Positions 18,351 through 27,293 of a stretch of DNA of 45,592 bases are shown here, one piece after another. Position numbers and translations under genes: made by a program. Under the pieces are notes generated by a model. The model was not told the origin of the DNA. It did no database searches and worked only from the letters and a program-made list of their open reading frames with translations. Source of the stretch: Paenibacillus elgii NBRC 100335 (GTDB lineage Bacteria; Bacillota; Bacilli; Paenibacillales; NBRC-103111); assembly GCF_004000865.1 (NCBI RefSeq), contig NZ_BIMB01000057.1, positions 1-45,592 on the forward strand, read 5' to 3'. Each line of letters begins with the position of its first letter. Within the stretch, counting starts at the first letter, position 1.

Positions 18351-19445
18351 TTATTGCGCAGCTTCCGACTGCTCCAATTGCTTGATGCACCGCTCCATAT
18401 CCGCCGGCAGCGGCGCGTGAAATTCCATCCGCTGCCGCGTGACCGGATGCGTCAGCCCGAGCGTGCAGGCGTGCAGCGCTTGACGCTCCATCCCATAGTC
18501 AGATGCGGGCGAAGCCGCTTGACAGACACTTGGCGCCGCCTGCTGCTGCATTGCGCTACGGTCGGCGACGGGGATGCCCTCGGCTAATGTCGGCGAAGCC
18601 CCATGCCATTGCTGCGAACCGTCGGCTTCCGAGATGCGCCCTTCCGCAACCGCCTTATCTACCTCGTCCGCCGTTCCGCCGGGACCGTACATCTTATCGC
18701 CGAGCAGCGGATGGCCGAGATGCCGCATATGCACACGGATCTGGTGCGTCCGCCCCGTCTCCAGCCACAAGCGCACGAGCGTCGCTTCGCGAAATCTCCG
18801 CTCCACGCGGTAATGGGTGACCGCCGGATAGCCGGTCGGCGTGACGATGCGGACATGCGGCGCTAGCGGATTGCGGTCGATCGGCGCGTCGATCGTGCCT
18901 TCGTCGCTGCCGATCACGCCATGCAAGAGCGCAACGTATTCCTTCTTTAGCCCGTGCGCCTGCATTTCCTCCGAAATTTGCTGATGCACATAAGGATTTT
19001 TGGCGACGGCCAGCACCCCCGACGTCTCCTGATCGAGCCGGTGCACGGGGCGGAAGCGGAAGCTCACGCCCTTCTCCCGCCAGTAATGAACGACGCCGTT
19101 CGCCAGCGTATCCGTGTAATGTCCGTGCGTCGGGTGCACGATCATCCCGGCCTCCTTGTTCAGCACCAGCAGGTCGTCGTCCTCATACAAAATGTCGATC
19201 GGAAGCGGCTGCGGCAAAATATCGTCCGACGCTTCCATCTCCATCCGCACGGCGACCCGGTCTCCGGCGCGTACCTTCACATCGATATATTTGCGTTCCC
19301 CGTTGACCGTAATGCCCTGCTCCGTCAGCTTCAGCCGCGAGAGGAGCTTGCGGGATACGCCCATTCGTTTTTGCAAAATCGTCCTCAGCACCATGCCGTC
19401 GTCTTCGGTCGGGACGATATATTCCAGCGGTTTATAATAGCTCAT
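18351..19445 (-). CDS. RluA-family pseudouridine synthase with an internal insertion
   Basis: A protein of 364 residues. The N-terminal S4-like part (SRKLLSRLKLTEQGITVNG) is followed by the RluA catalytic domain, with Asp138 in HRLDQETSG, GRTHQIRVHMRHLGHPLLGDKMYG near 231-254, and the late RQALHACTLGLTHP. Between these last two blocks, which normally lie close together, is an extra stretch at about 256-316 rich in Ala, Ser and Gln. It modifies uridine in rRNA or tRNA; the target is unknown. The ATG overlaps the stop of the PduO gene by four bases, so it is the last gene of the cobalamin operon. Confidence 0.9.
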   Translation of the reverse strand: MSYYKPLEYIVPTEDDGMVLRTILQKRMGVSRKLLSRLKLTEQGITVNGERKYIDVKVRAGDRVAVRMEMEASDDILPQPLPIDILYEDDDLLVLNKEAGMIVHPTHGHYTDTLANGVVHYWREKGVSFRFRPVHRLDQETSGVLAVAKNPYVHQQISEEMQAHGLKKEYVALLHGVIGSDEGTIDAPIDRNPLAPHVRIVTPTGYPAVTHYRVERRFREATLVRLWLETGRTHQIRVHMRHLGHPLLGDKMYGPGGTADEVDKAVAEGRISEADGSQQWHGASPTLAEGIPVADRSAMQQQAAPSVCQAASPASDYGMERQALHACTLGLTHPVTRQRMEFHAPLPADMERCIKQLEQSEAAQ

Positions 19446-20011
19446 GACTTGCGTCTGAACACCTCGGCGCTCCGAATATATTCCACGTCACCGTTGCCGG
19501 CCCGATGATTCGCCACCCGGGCGACCGTAAAGAACAAGTCCGACAGCCGGTTCAAATAACGGCGCACCTCTTCGTTGATCGGCTGCGTGCGCGCGAGCGT
19601 GACGACCCGGCGCTCGGCTCTGCGGCATACCGTCCGGCATACGTGCAGCGCCGACGACGCCTGGCTCCCGCCCGGAAGGATAAAGCGCTGGATATCCGGC
19701 GTCTCCGCATCGTATTTGTCGATCCACGCTTCCAACTGGTCCACCATCTCGGCCGTCACCTTATACGGCCGGAGCTCCTGCTTCAGCAGCGCCAGATCGG
19801 AGCCGCAGTCGAACGTTTCATGCTGGATTTGCAGCAGATCGGCGAGCAGATCCGCATCGCGTTCCGCGTCCAGAAATCCCATCGCCTGGCCGATAAAGCA
19901 ATTCAGCTCGTCGACCGTACCATACGCCTCGACGCGAACGTCGTCCTTATCTACGCGCCCTCCGATCACCCCGGTTTTCCCGGCATCGCCCGTTCTCGTA
20001 TAAATTTTCAC
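19442..20011 (-). CDS. pduO: PduO-type cob(I)alamin adenosyltransferase
   Basis: A protein of 189 residues that moves the adenosyl group of ATP to cob(I)alamin, giving coenzyme B12. The N-terminal ATP-binding TRTGDAGKTGV and the later RTVCRRAERRV with a following RYLNRLSDLFF match the PduO/ATR family. The start is GTG, with GGGAGGGG five bases upstream, and overlaps the stop of the preceding fusion gene (GTGA). It closes the cobalamin part of the operon, downstream of nucleotide-loop assembly genes. Confidence 0.94.
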   Translation of the reverse strand: MKIYTRTGDAGKTGVIGGRVDKDDVRVEAYGTVDELNCFIGQAMGFLDAERDADLLADLLQIQHETFDCGSDLALLKQELRPYKVTAEMVDQLEAWIDKYDAETPDIQRFILPGGSQASSALHVCRTVCRRAERRVVTLARTQPINEEVRRYLNRLSDLFFTVARVANHRAGNGDVEYIRSAEVFRRKS

Positions 20012-22761
20012 TGGAACCCCTCCCGGCCTTTATTCCACCCTATCATCTCATACAATCGCTCCATATCCAAGTTCTCCCGCACATGGGCCGCGAGCCGGTC
20101 AAAGGCCGCCTCCCGACGCTCCTGAAAGCGCAGCTCCGCCGGTAACGGCACCAATCCTTTCGCGGCGCGAATCCGGTTCAGCCACGCGCGACGGAAATCG
20201 TCGTTATGCAAAATGCCATGCACATACGTGCCCCACAGCCGTCCGTCCGCACAGACCGCGCCGTCCGGCGACGAACCGGATTCAGCCGATCCGGTACCGG
20301 GATGCGATAACTCGAACGGGTGGTCGACGGGACGCAAAAACGAAGTCACGCCCATATGAATCTCATAGCCCTGGATTTCAAACGTCTGGCCGGGATCGGC
20401 ATACAGCTGTGTCGTACCTGCGGCTCTTACGGTCCGTTTCTCCGCGGCAAATTCGGTTTGCGTCGGGAATAAGCCGAGCCCGTCAAGCACCGGCTGGTCG
20501 GATTCGACCGCGTTCGGATCGAGCAGCTTCTCCCCCAGCATCTGATATCCCGCGCAGATGCCCGTCACCCATCCGCCGCTTTTGGCAAAATCAAGCAGCT
20601 TCCGGTCGAGCCCGCAGGCGCGAAGATACAAGAGATCGTCGACGGTATTTTTGCTGCCCGGCACGATGACCGCATCCGGGGAACCGAACGTCTCCGCCGT
20701 ATCCACAAAACGGAGCCGGACATCTCGCTCGTATTCCAGCGGATCGATATCCGTAAAGTTGGACAGGCGCGGCAGCCGGATGACGGCGATATCGAGCATG
20801 TCTTCGGACAGCGTCGTATCCGAGCGACCTAGCTCGCCCTCCGCCAGCTTGCGATCGAGCGAAGCCGAATCCTCGTCCTCCAGTCCAAGCTGCGGCAAAT
20901 AAGGAATAACGCCCAGCACCGGCTTGCCCGTCCGCTTCTCCAGCCATTCGATCCCCGGCGTAAGCAGCGTTACGTCGCCCCGGAACTTGTTGATGATAAA
21001 GCCCTTCACCCGGCCGCGCTCCTCCGGCGACAAAATGTCCAGCGTCCCGACAAGGGAAGCGAACACGCCTCCTCTGTCGATATCCGCGACAAGCAGCACC
21101 GGGGCGTCCGCCCATCCGGCCAGCCGCATGTTGACGATATCCCGGTCTTTCAGATTCACCTCGGCCGGGCTGCCTGCTCCTTCGATCACAACCGCGTCAT
21201 AAGCTTGCCGCAGGCGGGCGAGCGCTTCCTTCACGACCGCTTCGGCTTCCGGTAAATATTTTTCCCGGTAAGTCCGTGCATCCAGGTCGCGGTAAGGCTT
21301 TCCGTGAACGACCACTTGCGAGACCATGTCTTTTTTGGGCTTGAGCAGAATCGGGTTCATGTCCGTCGTCGCCGGAATCCTGCAGGCATCCGCCTGCATT
21401 CCCTGCGCCCGGCCGATTTCTTTGCCGTCCGGCGTCACGTAGGAGTTGAGCGACATGTTTTGCGATTTGAACGGCGCCACGCGCAAGCCGTCCTGGAGCA
21501 GAATGCGACACAAAGCCGCCGTCAGCAAGCTTTTGCCGACATCGGAGGCGGTTCCCTGCAGCATGAAGGTCGGAGCGAGCTTCAGCGATGCGGAATCGGG
21601 TACGGCCCCGCCACCGCTCTGCAAGCCTTTCGCCCTCCGAGCTGCAGCGGCTTCTTCGCCAGCCGTCACGCGCTTTCGCGTCTTAAGCAGTTCGGCAATC
21701 GACTGCCTAAGGCCGTCCAGCAGCGCTTCGTTCTGCTCCCTCAGCTTGACCGCCACCCGGCAGTACGTTTCGTCCAGCCCGGGAAACAGCGAAGCGTCCC
21801 GGATCAAAATGCCCCGCCGCCCCATCGCCGCTTGCAGCGCTCGCACGTCAAGTCCCAGCGGCCGCAGCGAAAACAGCACAAAATTCACATCGCTCTCATA
21901 CACGGTCAGTCCGAGCGTTTGCAATCCGGCACGTAAGTGTTCCTTCTCTTCCTTCACCCACGCCAGCGTCCGGCGCGCAAACTTCCGCTCCTCCAGGACG
22001 GCCGACCCGATCCATTGAGATAAAGCGTTTACGCTCCACGGTACCTGCAGCCGCTTCATCTCGCGGATTTGCTGCGGATGCGCCACGACATACCCGAGAC
22101 GCAGTCCCGGAATCGAATAAAACTTCGTCATCGAGCGGATGACGGTCAAATGAGGATTTTGCGCCGCAGCGCGAGCCAGCGTCAGCTCCTCCTCCCGCGG
22201 GCAAAAATCCAAAAACGCCTCATCGACGATAGCCGGAATCTGCCCGTCGGCCAACGCCTGCACCACGTCATCCGGCAGCAGACGCCCGGTCGGATTGTTC
22301 GGATGTCCGAGAAACAGCAGATCGCACCGGCCCGCAGCCTCTTGCACGTCGGCCAGACGAAGCGCAAAATCGTTCGCTTCATCGAGCGGGATGTCGACGA
22401 TACGCCCTCCGATTTTTTCCACAGCTTCCTCGTATTCGGCAAAAGACGGACGGACCAGTCCCGTCACCCGAGGACGACGCACCCGGACGGCCAAATCGAT
22501 CAGCTCCGCGGCCCCGTTGCCGACGAGCACGCATTCGACCGGAACGCCGTGCTTGGCCGCCAGCTTGCCGGTCAGCTCCCGCACCGCCGGGTCCGGATAA
22601 TGGACGACCTCCTGCCATTGCTCGGCCAAAATGCGTCCTACCGCCTCGGGCGGCCCGAGCGGGTTCATGTTCGAGCTAAAATCGACAAACCGCTCCCGCG
22701 GCTTGCCGAAAGCTTCCGCGGCCGTCCACAAATCGCCGCCGTGTCCGTATCGTTCCAGCAT
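20008..22761 (-). CDS. cobD-cobQ: Fusion of threonine-phosphate decarboxylase (CobD) and cobyric acid synthase (CobQ/CbiP)
   Basis: One open frame of 917 residues. Residues 1-360 are a PLP enzyme of the CobD type: FSSNMNPLGPP, HPNNPTGRLLP, DEAFLDF, and Lys213 in SMTKFYSIPGLRLGY. This makes aminopropanol phosphate from threonine phosphate. A charged, Ala/Gly-rich linker covers about 360-396. Residues 397-917 are CobQ: QGTASDVGKSLLTAALC, APFKSQNMSLNSYV, VEGAGSPAEVNL-like IEGAGSPAEVN, DIDRGGVFASL and the glutaminase motif GICAGYQMLG with its nucleophile Cys. CobQ amidates adenosylcobyrinate diamide to cobyric acid. Both halves keep their active residues, so both should work. The fused products feed CbiB, which joins cobyric acid with the aminopropanol part. 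Confidence 0.95.
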   Translation of the reverse strand: MLERYGHGGDLWTAAEAFGKPRERFVDFSSNMNPLGPPEAVGRILAEQWQEVVHYPDPAVRELTGKLAAKHGVPVECVLVGNGAAELIDLAVRVRRPRVTGLVRPSFAEYEEAVEKIGGRIVDIPLDEANDFALRLADVQEAAGRCDLLFLGHPNNPTGRLLPDDVVQALADGQIPAIVDEAFLDFCPREEELTLARAAAQNPHLTVIRSMTKFYSIPGLRLGYVVAHPQQIREMKRLQVPWSVNALSQWIGSAVLEERKFARRTLAWVKEEKEHLRAGLQTLGLTVYESDVNFVLFSLRPLGLDVRALQAAMGRRGILIRDASLFPGLDETYCRVAVKLREQNEALLDGLRQSIAELLKTRKRVTAGEEAAAARRAKGLQSGGGAVPDSASLKLAPTFMLQGTASDVGKSLLTAALCRILLQDGLRVAPFKSQNMSLNSYVTPDGKEIGRAQGMQADACRIPATTDMNPILLKPKKDMVSQVVVHGKPYRDLDARTYREKYLPEAEAVVKEALARLRQAYDAVVIEGAGSPAEVNLKDRDIVNMRLAGWADAPVLLVADIDRGGVFASLVGTLDILSPEERGRVKGFIINKFRGDVTLLTPGIEWLEKRTGKPVLGVIPYLPQLGLEDEDSASLDRKLAEGELGRSDTTLSEDMLDIAVIRLPRLSNFTDIDPLEYERDVRLRFVDTAETFGSPDAVIVPGSKNTVDDLLYLRACGLDRKLLDFAKSGGWVTGICAGYQMLGEKLLDPNAVESDQPVLDGLGLFPTQTEFAAEKRTVRAAGTTQLYADPGQTFEIQGYEIHMGVTSFLRPVDHPFELSHPGTGSAESGSSPDGAVCADGRLWGTYVHGILHNDDFRRAWLNRIRAAKGLVPLPAELRFQERREAAFDRLAAHVRENLDMERLYEMIGWNKGREGFQ

Positions 22762-22772
22762 CGCAACCTCTC

Positions 22773-23615
22773 CTATCCCTTAATCAACACAAGCACGAGC
22801 AACAGAGCCGCTTCCAGCAATTCGTTCATCGCGCCGTACGTATCGCCTGTCAGACCGCCCAATTTCCGGTGAATCGAAACGCTCATCAGAACACCTGCCC
22901 CCACCGTCACAGCGAGCAGAATACCTATTATACCTACCATATGCCAAAAAGGCAGCGTAAGCCCTCCGAATGCTTCTCCCGCCGCAACAACGCCTAATGA
23001 CAGCAGCAGCCCCACCAGCCCCGAGCCAGCGGCATGCCCGGCTCCGACACCGCGAAAAAAGCCGCCCATTCCGCTCCCCGCCTGCCGCGCATACGGCCAG
23101 CGGGCTATCGCTACGACCATGTACCAGCGGCTCCACAGCGGAACCAGCGCCAAGAGAAGCCACAGATTCCCCTGGCCGCCGGCAGCCGCAGCAGGCAGCA
23201 GCTCCGTCAGCAGCGACCATTTCAGCAGCAGCACCAGCACGGCGGCGATGACGCCCATCGCGCCAACCCGGCTGTCCTTCATAATTTCCAGCATTCTCTC
23301 CCGCGAGCGATGGCTCAAGATGCCGTCGGCCGTATCCATCAACCCGTCGAGATGCAACGCCCCGGTGAGCAGCACCCAGATCCCGAGCAGCAGAGCGGCG
23401 GCCGGCAGCGGGGGCAGCACGCTGGTTAACAGCAGACCGGCAGCGGCTGTGATCAGTCCCAGCACCAAGCCGACGAATGGATAAAAAACGACGCTCCGCC
23501 GAAACAAAGCGTCATTATAGTCCAGCTTCACCGGTACGGGCAATCGGGTTAAAAATTGAAACGCAGCCGCGCAGGCTTCGCCCCAAAGCCGCATTAAACG
23601 AATAAAAGCGCGCAC
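22773..23615 (-). CDS. cobS: Cobalamin-5'-phosphate synthase (adenosylcobinamide-GDP ribazoletransferase)
   Basis: A membrane protein of 280 residues that joins alpha-ribazole phosphate to adenosylcobinamide-GDP, the final assembly step. FQFLTRLPVPV near the N-terminus, HLDGLMDTADGILSHRSRERMLEIMKDSRVG and several membrane segments match the family. GTG at 23615 is chosen since GGGGGG lies six bases ahead; an ATG at 23594 overlaps the cbiB stop as TAATG but lacks a ribosome binding site. It sits between cbiB and the cobD-cobQ fusion. Confidence 0.95.
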   Translation of the reverse strand: MRAFIRLMRLWGEACAAAFQFLTRLPVPVKLDYNDALFRRSVVFYPFVGLVLGLITAAAGLLLTSVLPPLPAAALLLGIWVLLTGALHLDGLMDTADGILSHRSRERMLEIMKDSRVGAMGVIAAVLVLLLKWSLLTELLPAAAAGGQGNLWLLLALVPLWSRWYMVVAIARWPYARQAGSGMGGFFRGVGAGHAAGSGLVGLLLSLGVVAAGEAFGGLTLPFWHMVGIIGILLAVTVGAGVLMSVSIHRKLGGLTGDTYGAMNELLEAALLLVLVLIKG

Positions 23616-24574
23616 AGCAATCCCCCCGCAATGATGTAACTGACGCCGTACAGCATGCGCACGGTCCGCTTAATATCTTCCCGGGTGCGCTCCCGCAGCG
23701 GCCAGCCCATCCGGGCCCGCTCGCTTGTCCGGCCGTGGTACACGTTCACGCCCCCAAGCTCGATGCCGAGCGCACCGGCCACCGCCGACTCCGGAATGCC
23801 GCTGTTCGGACTCGGATGCAGCCGGGCAAACGTCAGGACGGCTTTTGCCGCGCGAACGGCAGCTAGTCCAGGGCTTGCAAGCGCAACCAAGACGAGCAGT
23901 CCTCCGGTCAGCCGTGCCGGAATCCAGTTGAGCACATCGTCAAACCGGGCCGAGGCCCAGCCGAAGTGCAGGTACTTGTCATTTTTGTAGCCGACCATCG
24001 AGTCCAGCGTATTCGCCGCGCGGTACAGCATCGCCAGCGGAGCTCCGCCGAGCAGCGCAAAGAAGATTGGCGACACGACACCGTCTACGATATTTTCAGC
24101 CACCGTCTCTACAGTCGCCCGCGTAATCTCCGGCTCGTCCAGCTGTGTCGTATCCCGCCCAACGATGTAGCCGACATATTTTCGCGCTTCGTCCAGACGC
24201 CCTTCGGTAAGCGGGCGGTATACCGCCATAGCCGCATCCTTCAGTCCTTTGATGGCGATTGTGGTCGAAATGAACCATGTGTTCACCGCATAGCCGAGCC
24301 ACGGATGCACCTGCGACGCAGCCCAGACGATCAAATACATCGCGCCGAACGCCAAACCTACCGTCGATGCGGTAAGCGCAATGCCGCGCCAGCGCACGGC
24401 CCATTTGCCGTGAACCCCAGCCGATTGCGCTCCGTCCGGCCACAGCCGCTTTTCCACGGCGGAAATCCACCGCCCGATCCAGATGACGGGATGCGTCAGC
24501 CAGCGCCATGACGGGTCGCCGAGCACCCAATCGATTACGATGGCGGCCAGCACCATGATTAGCGTTTCACTCAT
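23594..24574 (-). CDS. cbiB: Adenosylcobinamide-phosphate synthase
   Basis: A membrane protein of 326 residues that links cobyric acid to aminopropanol (phosphate). DWVLGDP and HPVIWIGR near the N-terminus, YVGYIVGRDTTQLDE, ETVAENIVDGVVSPIFFALLGG, and the late PNSGIPESAVAGALGIELGG are family hallmarks. I prefer ATG at 24574; the frame is open to a TTG at 24622, but that lies inside a palindromic repeat. No strong ribosome binding site precedes the ATG. The repeat (24586-24646) ends 11 bases ahead of it and could affect translation. Confidence 0.93.
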   Translation of the reverse strand: MSETLIMVLAAIVIDWVLGDPSWRWLTHPVIWIGRWISAVEKRLWPDGAQSAGVHGKWAVRWRGIALTASTVGLAFGAMYLIVWAASQVHPWLGYAVNTWFISTTIAIKGLKDAAMAVYRPLTEGRLDEARKYVGYIVGRDTTQLDEPEITRATVETVAENIVDGVVSPIFFALLGGAPLAMLYRAANTLDSMVGYKNDKYLHFGWASARFDDVLNWIPARLTGGLLVLVALASPGLAAVRAAKAVLTFARLHPSPNSGIPESAVAGALGIELGGVNVYHGRTSERARMGWPLRERTREDIKRTVRMLYGVSYIIAGGLLCALLFV

Positions 24575-24585
24575 ACTTTTTGGTG

Positions 24586-24646
24586 GGTGTATCTCTTTGT
24601 TCGCTCCGCTTGACTTCGTCAAAAGTCGCTCTCAAAGAGATACACC
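24586..24646. repeat. Nested palindromic repeat, copy 1
   Basis: A perfect 14-bp inverted repeat, GGTGTATCTCTTTG (24586-24599) and CAAAGAGATACACC (24633-24646), encloses a 33-base core. The core starts TTCGCTCCGCTTGACTTCGT and goes on to CAAAAGTCGCTC. It contains a small hairpin TTGAC-TTC-GTCAA. The same core recurs at 24747-24777 with different outer arms. It lies directly ahead of cbiB. Confidence 0.85.
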
Positions 24647-24739
24647 TCCTCCCTATAAAAGACTAAAATCTTGACGCGCCGCTTTGCAGGGCGCTTATTT
24701 TTCATGCGCTGCCGGCGGCGGGCATGGAGCCGGGCTTGA

Positions 24740-24784
24740 TTCTTGGTTCGCTCCGTTGACTTCGTCAAAAGTCGCTCCCAAGAA
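24740..24784. repeat. Nested palindromic repeat, copy 2
   Basis: Outer arms TTCTTGG (24740-24746) and CCAAGAA (24778-24784) enclose a core nearly identical to copy 1, with one base missing (CCGTTGAC against CCGCTTGAC). The outer arms share no sequence with copy 1, yet pair perfectly. Confidence 0.8.
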
Positions 24785-24856
24785 AAACGCACCCGCTCGC
24801 CCCAAAAAAACAAAAGCTAAACCGAAACCCTAAAACCAAAACCTAAACTCAAAAAC
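24785..24856. other. Low-complexity A-rich spacer
   Basis: Degenerate tandem units of the type CTAAAACCAAAAC on the plus strand, without open frame or clear hairpin. Together with the two palindromic repeats this fills the 282-base gap between cobU and cbiB; no gene is seen there. Confidence 0.5.
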
Positions 24857-25402
24857 CTACAGCTTAAAAGCTAGGCTCTTGAGTTCAAGAGGAATGCCGG
24901 AGGCGACAAGGAATACCTGATCGGCCTCGCGGGCAAGACGTTGATTCATCCGTCCGGACAAATCGCGGAAAATACGGCCGAGCTTGTATTCCGGTACCAA
25001 CCCGGCTCCGACTTCGTTCGTCACGAGGACGGTCGGCTGCTTCACCGCTGCGAAGATGGCAGCCAGGCTGTCGATCTTCGCTTCAAGCTGCGCTTCCGCG
25101 TCCGGCTCCTGTTCCAGCCGAAGTAGCCAGTTCGACAGCCAGAGCGTCAGGCAGTCGACGAGCACGACCGGCGCGGCCGAACGTTCGAGCAGCTCCGCCA
25201 AGGCGAAAGGCTCCTCGGCCGTCGTCCAGCGGAAGCCGCGCTCGCTGCGCGATTGGCGGTGCAGGTCGATGCGCCGCCGCATTTCGTCGTCATACGCTTG
25301 CGCCGTCGCGACGTATAGGCCCTCGTGGCCCAGCACCGCCGCGTACTTCTCAGCGAACCCGCTTTTGCCGCTGCGTGCCCCTCCGGTGACAAGCACTTTC
25401 AT
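24857..25402 (-). CDS. cobU: Adenosylcobinamide kinase / guanylyltransferase
   Basis: A protein of 181 residues that phosphorylates adenosylcobinamide and transfers GMP to it. The P-loop GGARSGKS at the N-terminus, VDCLTLWLSNWLL, and TNEVGAGLVPEYKLGRIFRDLSG match CobU. I chose ATG at 25402 because GGAAGGAAA precedes it and it gives the usual N-terminus; an in-frame ATG at 25435 overlaps the cobT stop and gives 192 residues. The reaction supplies the substrate of CobS. Confidence 0.94.
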   Translation of the reverse strand: MKVLVTGGARSGKSGFAEKYAAVLGHEGLYVATAQAYDDEMRRRIDLHRQSRSERGFRWTTAEEPFALAELLERSAAPVVLVDCLTLWLSNWLLRLEQEPDAEAQLEAKIDSLAAIFAAVKQPTVLVTNEVGAGLVPEYKLGRIFRDLSGRMNQRLAREADQVFLVASGIPLELKSLAFKL

Positions 25403-25431
25403 CGGCGCGTTTCCTTCCCGTTGATCGGCTT

Positions 25432-26514
25432 TCATACGCCTTCCCGTTCCGATGCGCCCGAAATTCCGGCATCCGCGAAGGTCGCCATCTCCTTCATAAT
25501 GCGCACCGCCGCTTCGATCATCGGGAAAGCCAGCACCGCGCCGGTGCCTTCGCCCAGCCGCATATCCATGCGAAGCATCGGCGTCAGGCCGATCTCCGTG
25601 AGCAGGCGCTCATGCCCCTGCTCCTGCGACAGATGCGACGCGATCATATACGACACGCTGAGCGGCGCCAGCTTTGCCGCGACCAAGGCCGCAGCCGACG
25701 AGATGAAGCCGTCGATGACGACGGGGATGCGGCTCTGCGCCGCACCGAGAATAAGGCCGACCAGTCCGGCGATCTCAAGACCGCCTACCTTGGCGAGTGC
25801 ATCCATCGGGTCGGAAGCGTCCGGCCGGTTCGTTTCAATCGCCCGGCGAATGACCGCCTGCTTGTGCCGCAGCCGCTCGTCGTCGATTCCGGTTCCGCGC
25901 CCAGCCGCGGCGGCGGGGTCGGTCGCTCCGAGTACAGCCAGCAGCGCCGAGCTGGCCGTCGTATTCCCGATGCCCATCTCGCCCGTAGCGAGCAGCCGAT
26001 AGCCTTCGCCCGCCAGCTCCTGGGCCAATTCCACACCGACCATGACCGCTGCTTCCGCTTCCGTCCGAGTCATCGCCGGGCCTATCGCCATGTTGGCGGT
26101 TCCCATGCGAATCTTGCGCGAACGCAGCAGCGGATGCGACAGCTCCGCGTTGACGCCGATGTCCACGCAGACGACATCCGCCCCGGCCTGTCTTGAGAGC
26201 ACATTGACGGCCGCTCCACCGTTCAGGAAGTTGAGCACCATCTGCGGTGTCACCTCTGCCGGAAAGGCGCTAACCCCTTCCTCACAAACGCCATGATCTC
26301 CCGCCATCACAACGACGGCTTTTCGCGTCAGCTCCGGCATCACCTCGCCGCGAATGCCTGCGAGCTGCTTTGCGATTTCCTCCAGCCGGCCGAGGCTGCC
26401 CGGCGGCTTGGTCAATTGGTCCAGCCTGCGGGCAGCCTCCTCCATAATCTCCGCATCAAGCGGCCGAATGTCCGATAGCACTTGTTGTAACCGGCTTTGA
26501 TCCGACACGGTCAT
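25432..26514 (-). CDS. cobT: Nicotinate-nucleotide:dimethylbenzimidazole phosphoribosyltransferase
   Basis: A protein of 360 residues that makes alpha-ribazole phosphate, the lower-ligand nucleotide. TKPPGSLGRLEE near the N-terminus, AGDHGVCEEGVSAFP, TPQMVLNFLNGGAAVNVL, GEMGIGNTTASSALL and the late catalytic Glu region RLGEGTGAVLAFP are conserved CobT segments. The start ATG overlaps the stop of the ABC ATPase gene (ATGA), and the stop region overlaps the longer form of cobU, so translation is coupled along this part of the operon. Confidence 0.96.
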   Translation of the reverse strand: MTVSDQSRLQQVLSDIRPLDAEIMEEAARRLDQLTKPPGSLGRLEEIAKQLAGIRGEVMPELTRKAVVVMAGDHGVCEEGVSAFPAEVTPQMVLNFLNGGAAVNVLSRQAGADVVCVDIGVNAELSHPLLRSRKIRMGTANMAIGPAMTRTEAEAAVMVGVELAQELAGEGYRLLATGEMGIGNTTASSALLAVLGATDPAAAAGRGTGIDDERLRHKQAVIRRAIETNRPDASDPMDALAKVGGLEIAGLVGLILGAAQSRIPVVIDGFISSAAALVAAKLAPLSVSYMIASHLSQEQGHERLLTEIGLTPMLRMDMRLGEGTGAVLAFPMIEAAVRIMKEMATFADAGISGASEREGV

Positions 26515-27293
26515 TCCCCTTTTCCTAGCAAAATTTGCGGCACTCCGCTGTCCGGATGCCGAAGCACGTACGGACGCGTGCCGTATACGTTCTCCAAAAG
26601 ATCGGCGCGCAGCACTTCCTCCGGCGTACCGATTCCGGTCGCCTCGCCGTTATAAAGCAGCATAAGCCGATCGCAATACTGCGCGGCCAGGTTCAAATCG
26701 TGCAGCACCGAAATGACGGTCATCCCGCATTCCCGCTGCCATTGACGGACCTTGACCATCAGATCCACCTGATACCCGATATCCAGAAAGGTGGTCGGTT
26801 CATCCAGCAGCAGCAGCTTCGGCTCCTGCGCCATCGCTTTGCCCAGCGCCACCCGCTGCCGCTCGCCGCCGCTCAGCCCGTCAACGGTACGCTCCTCCAA
26901 GGGTCGGAGCTTCAGCCAATCGAGAATTCGCTCGATTAAAGCCGCGGAATCCCCCGGCTCATCCCCCAACCAGTTTTGGTACGGGTAACGGCCCATCTCG
27001 ACGATTTCGCGCACCGTGAACCCGAGCGGCGGCAGCGCATCCTGATGCAGCACGGCGAGCTGCCGGGCCAGCTCTTTGCGGGAGACGGCTTCCACCGGAC
27101 GGCCGTCCAGCTTCACCGTTCCGGCGTCAGCACGCTCGGCGCCGGATATCATATGCAGCAGCGTCGACTTCCCGCTGCCGTTCGGGCCGAGAATGCCGAA
27201 CCATTCGCCCGGCTCTACCGAGAAGCCGATCTGTCGAAGCACCGACCTGCCGCCGAACGCCTTGGCCGCCTGTTCCACTTCCACCCGTATCAC
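26511..27293 (-). CDS. btuD: Cobalamin ABC importer ATPase
   Basis: A protein of 260 residues of the FecE/BtuD type: Walker A GPNGSGKST, Q-loop VLHQDALPPLGFTV, signature LSGGERQR and Walker B LLLLDEPTTFLDI. I chose GTG at 27293, six bases after AAAGGGAGGGG; the open frame extends to a GTG at 27344 with a poorer signal. It powers the BtuC permease encoded upstream. A cobalamin or cobinamide substrate is inferred from the riboswitch and the cob genes; an iron-siderophore role is the alternative that the sequence alone would allow. Confidence 0.93.
   Translation of the reverse strand: MIRVEVEQAAKAFGGRSVLRQIGFSVEPGEWFGILGPNGSGKSTLLHMISGAERADAGTVKLDGRPVEAVSRKELARQLAVLHQDALPPLGFTVREIVEMGRYPYQNWLGDEPGDSAALIERILDWLKLRPLEERTVDGLSGGERQRVALGKAMAQEPKLLLLDEPTTFLDIGYQVDLMVKVRQWQRECGMTVISVLHDLNLAAQYCDRLMLLYNGEATGIGTPEEVLRADLLENVYGTRPYVLRHPDSGVPQILLGKGE

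Noticed and set aside
24785..24856. Telomere-like CCTAAAAC repeats
   Set aside because: The units are irregular and internal to an operon. A low-complexity spacer is the simpler reading.
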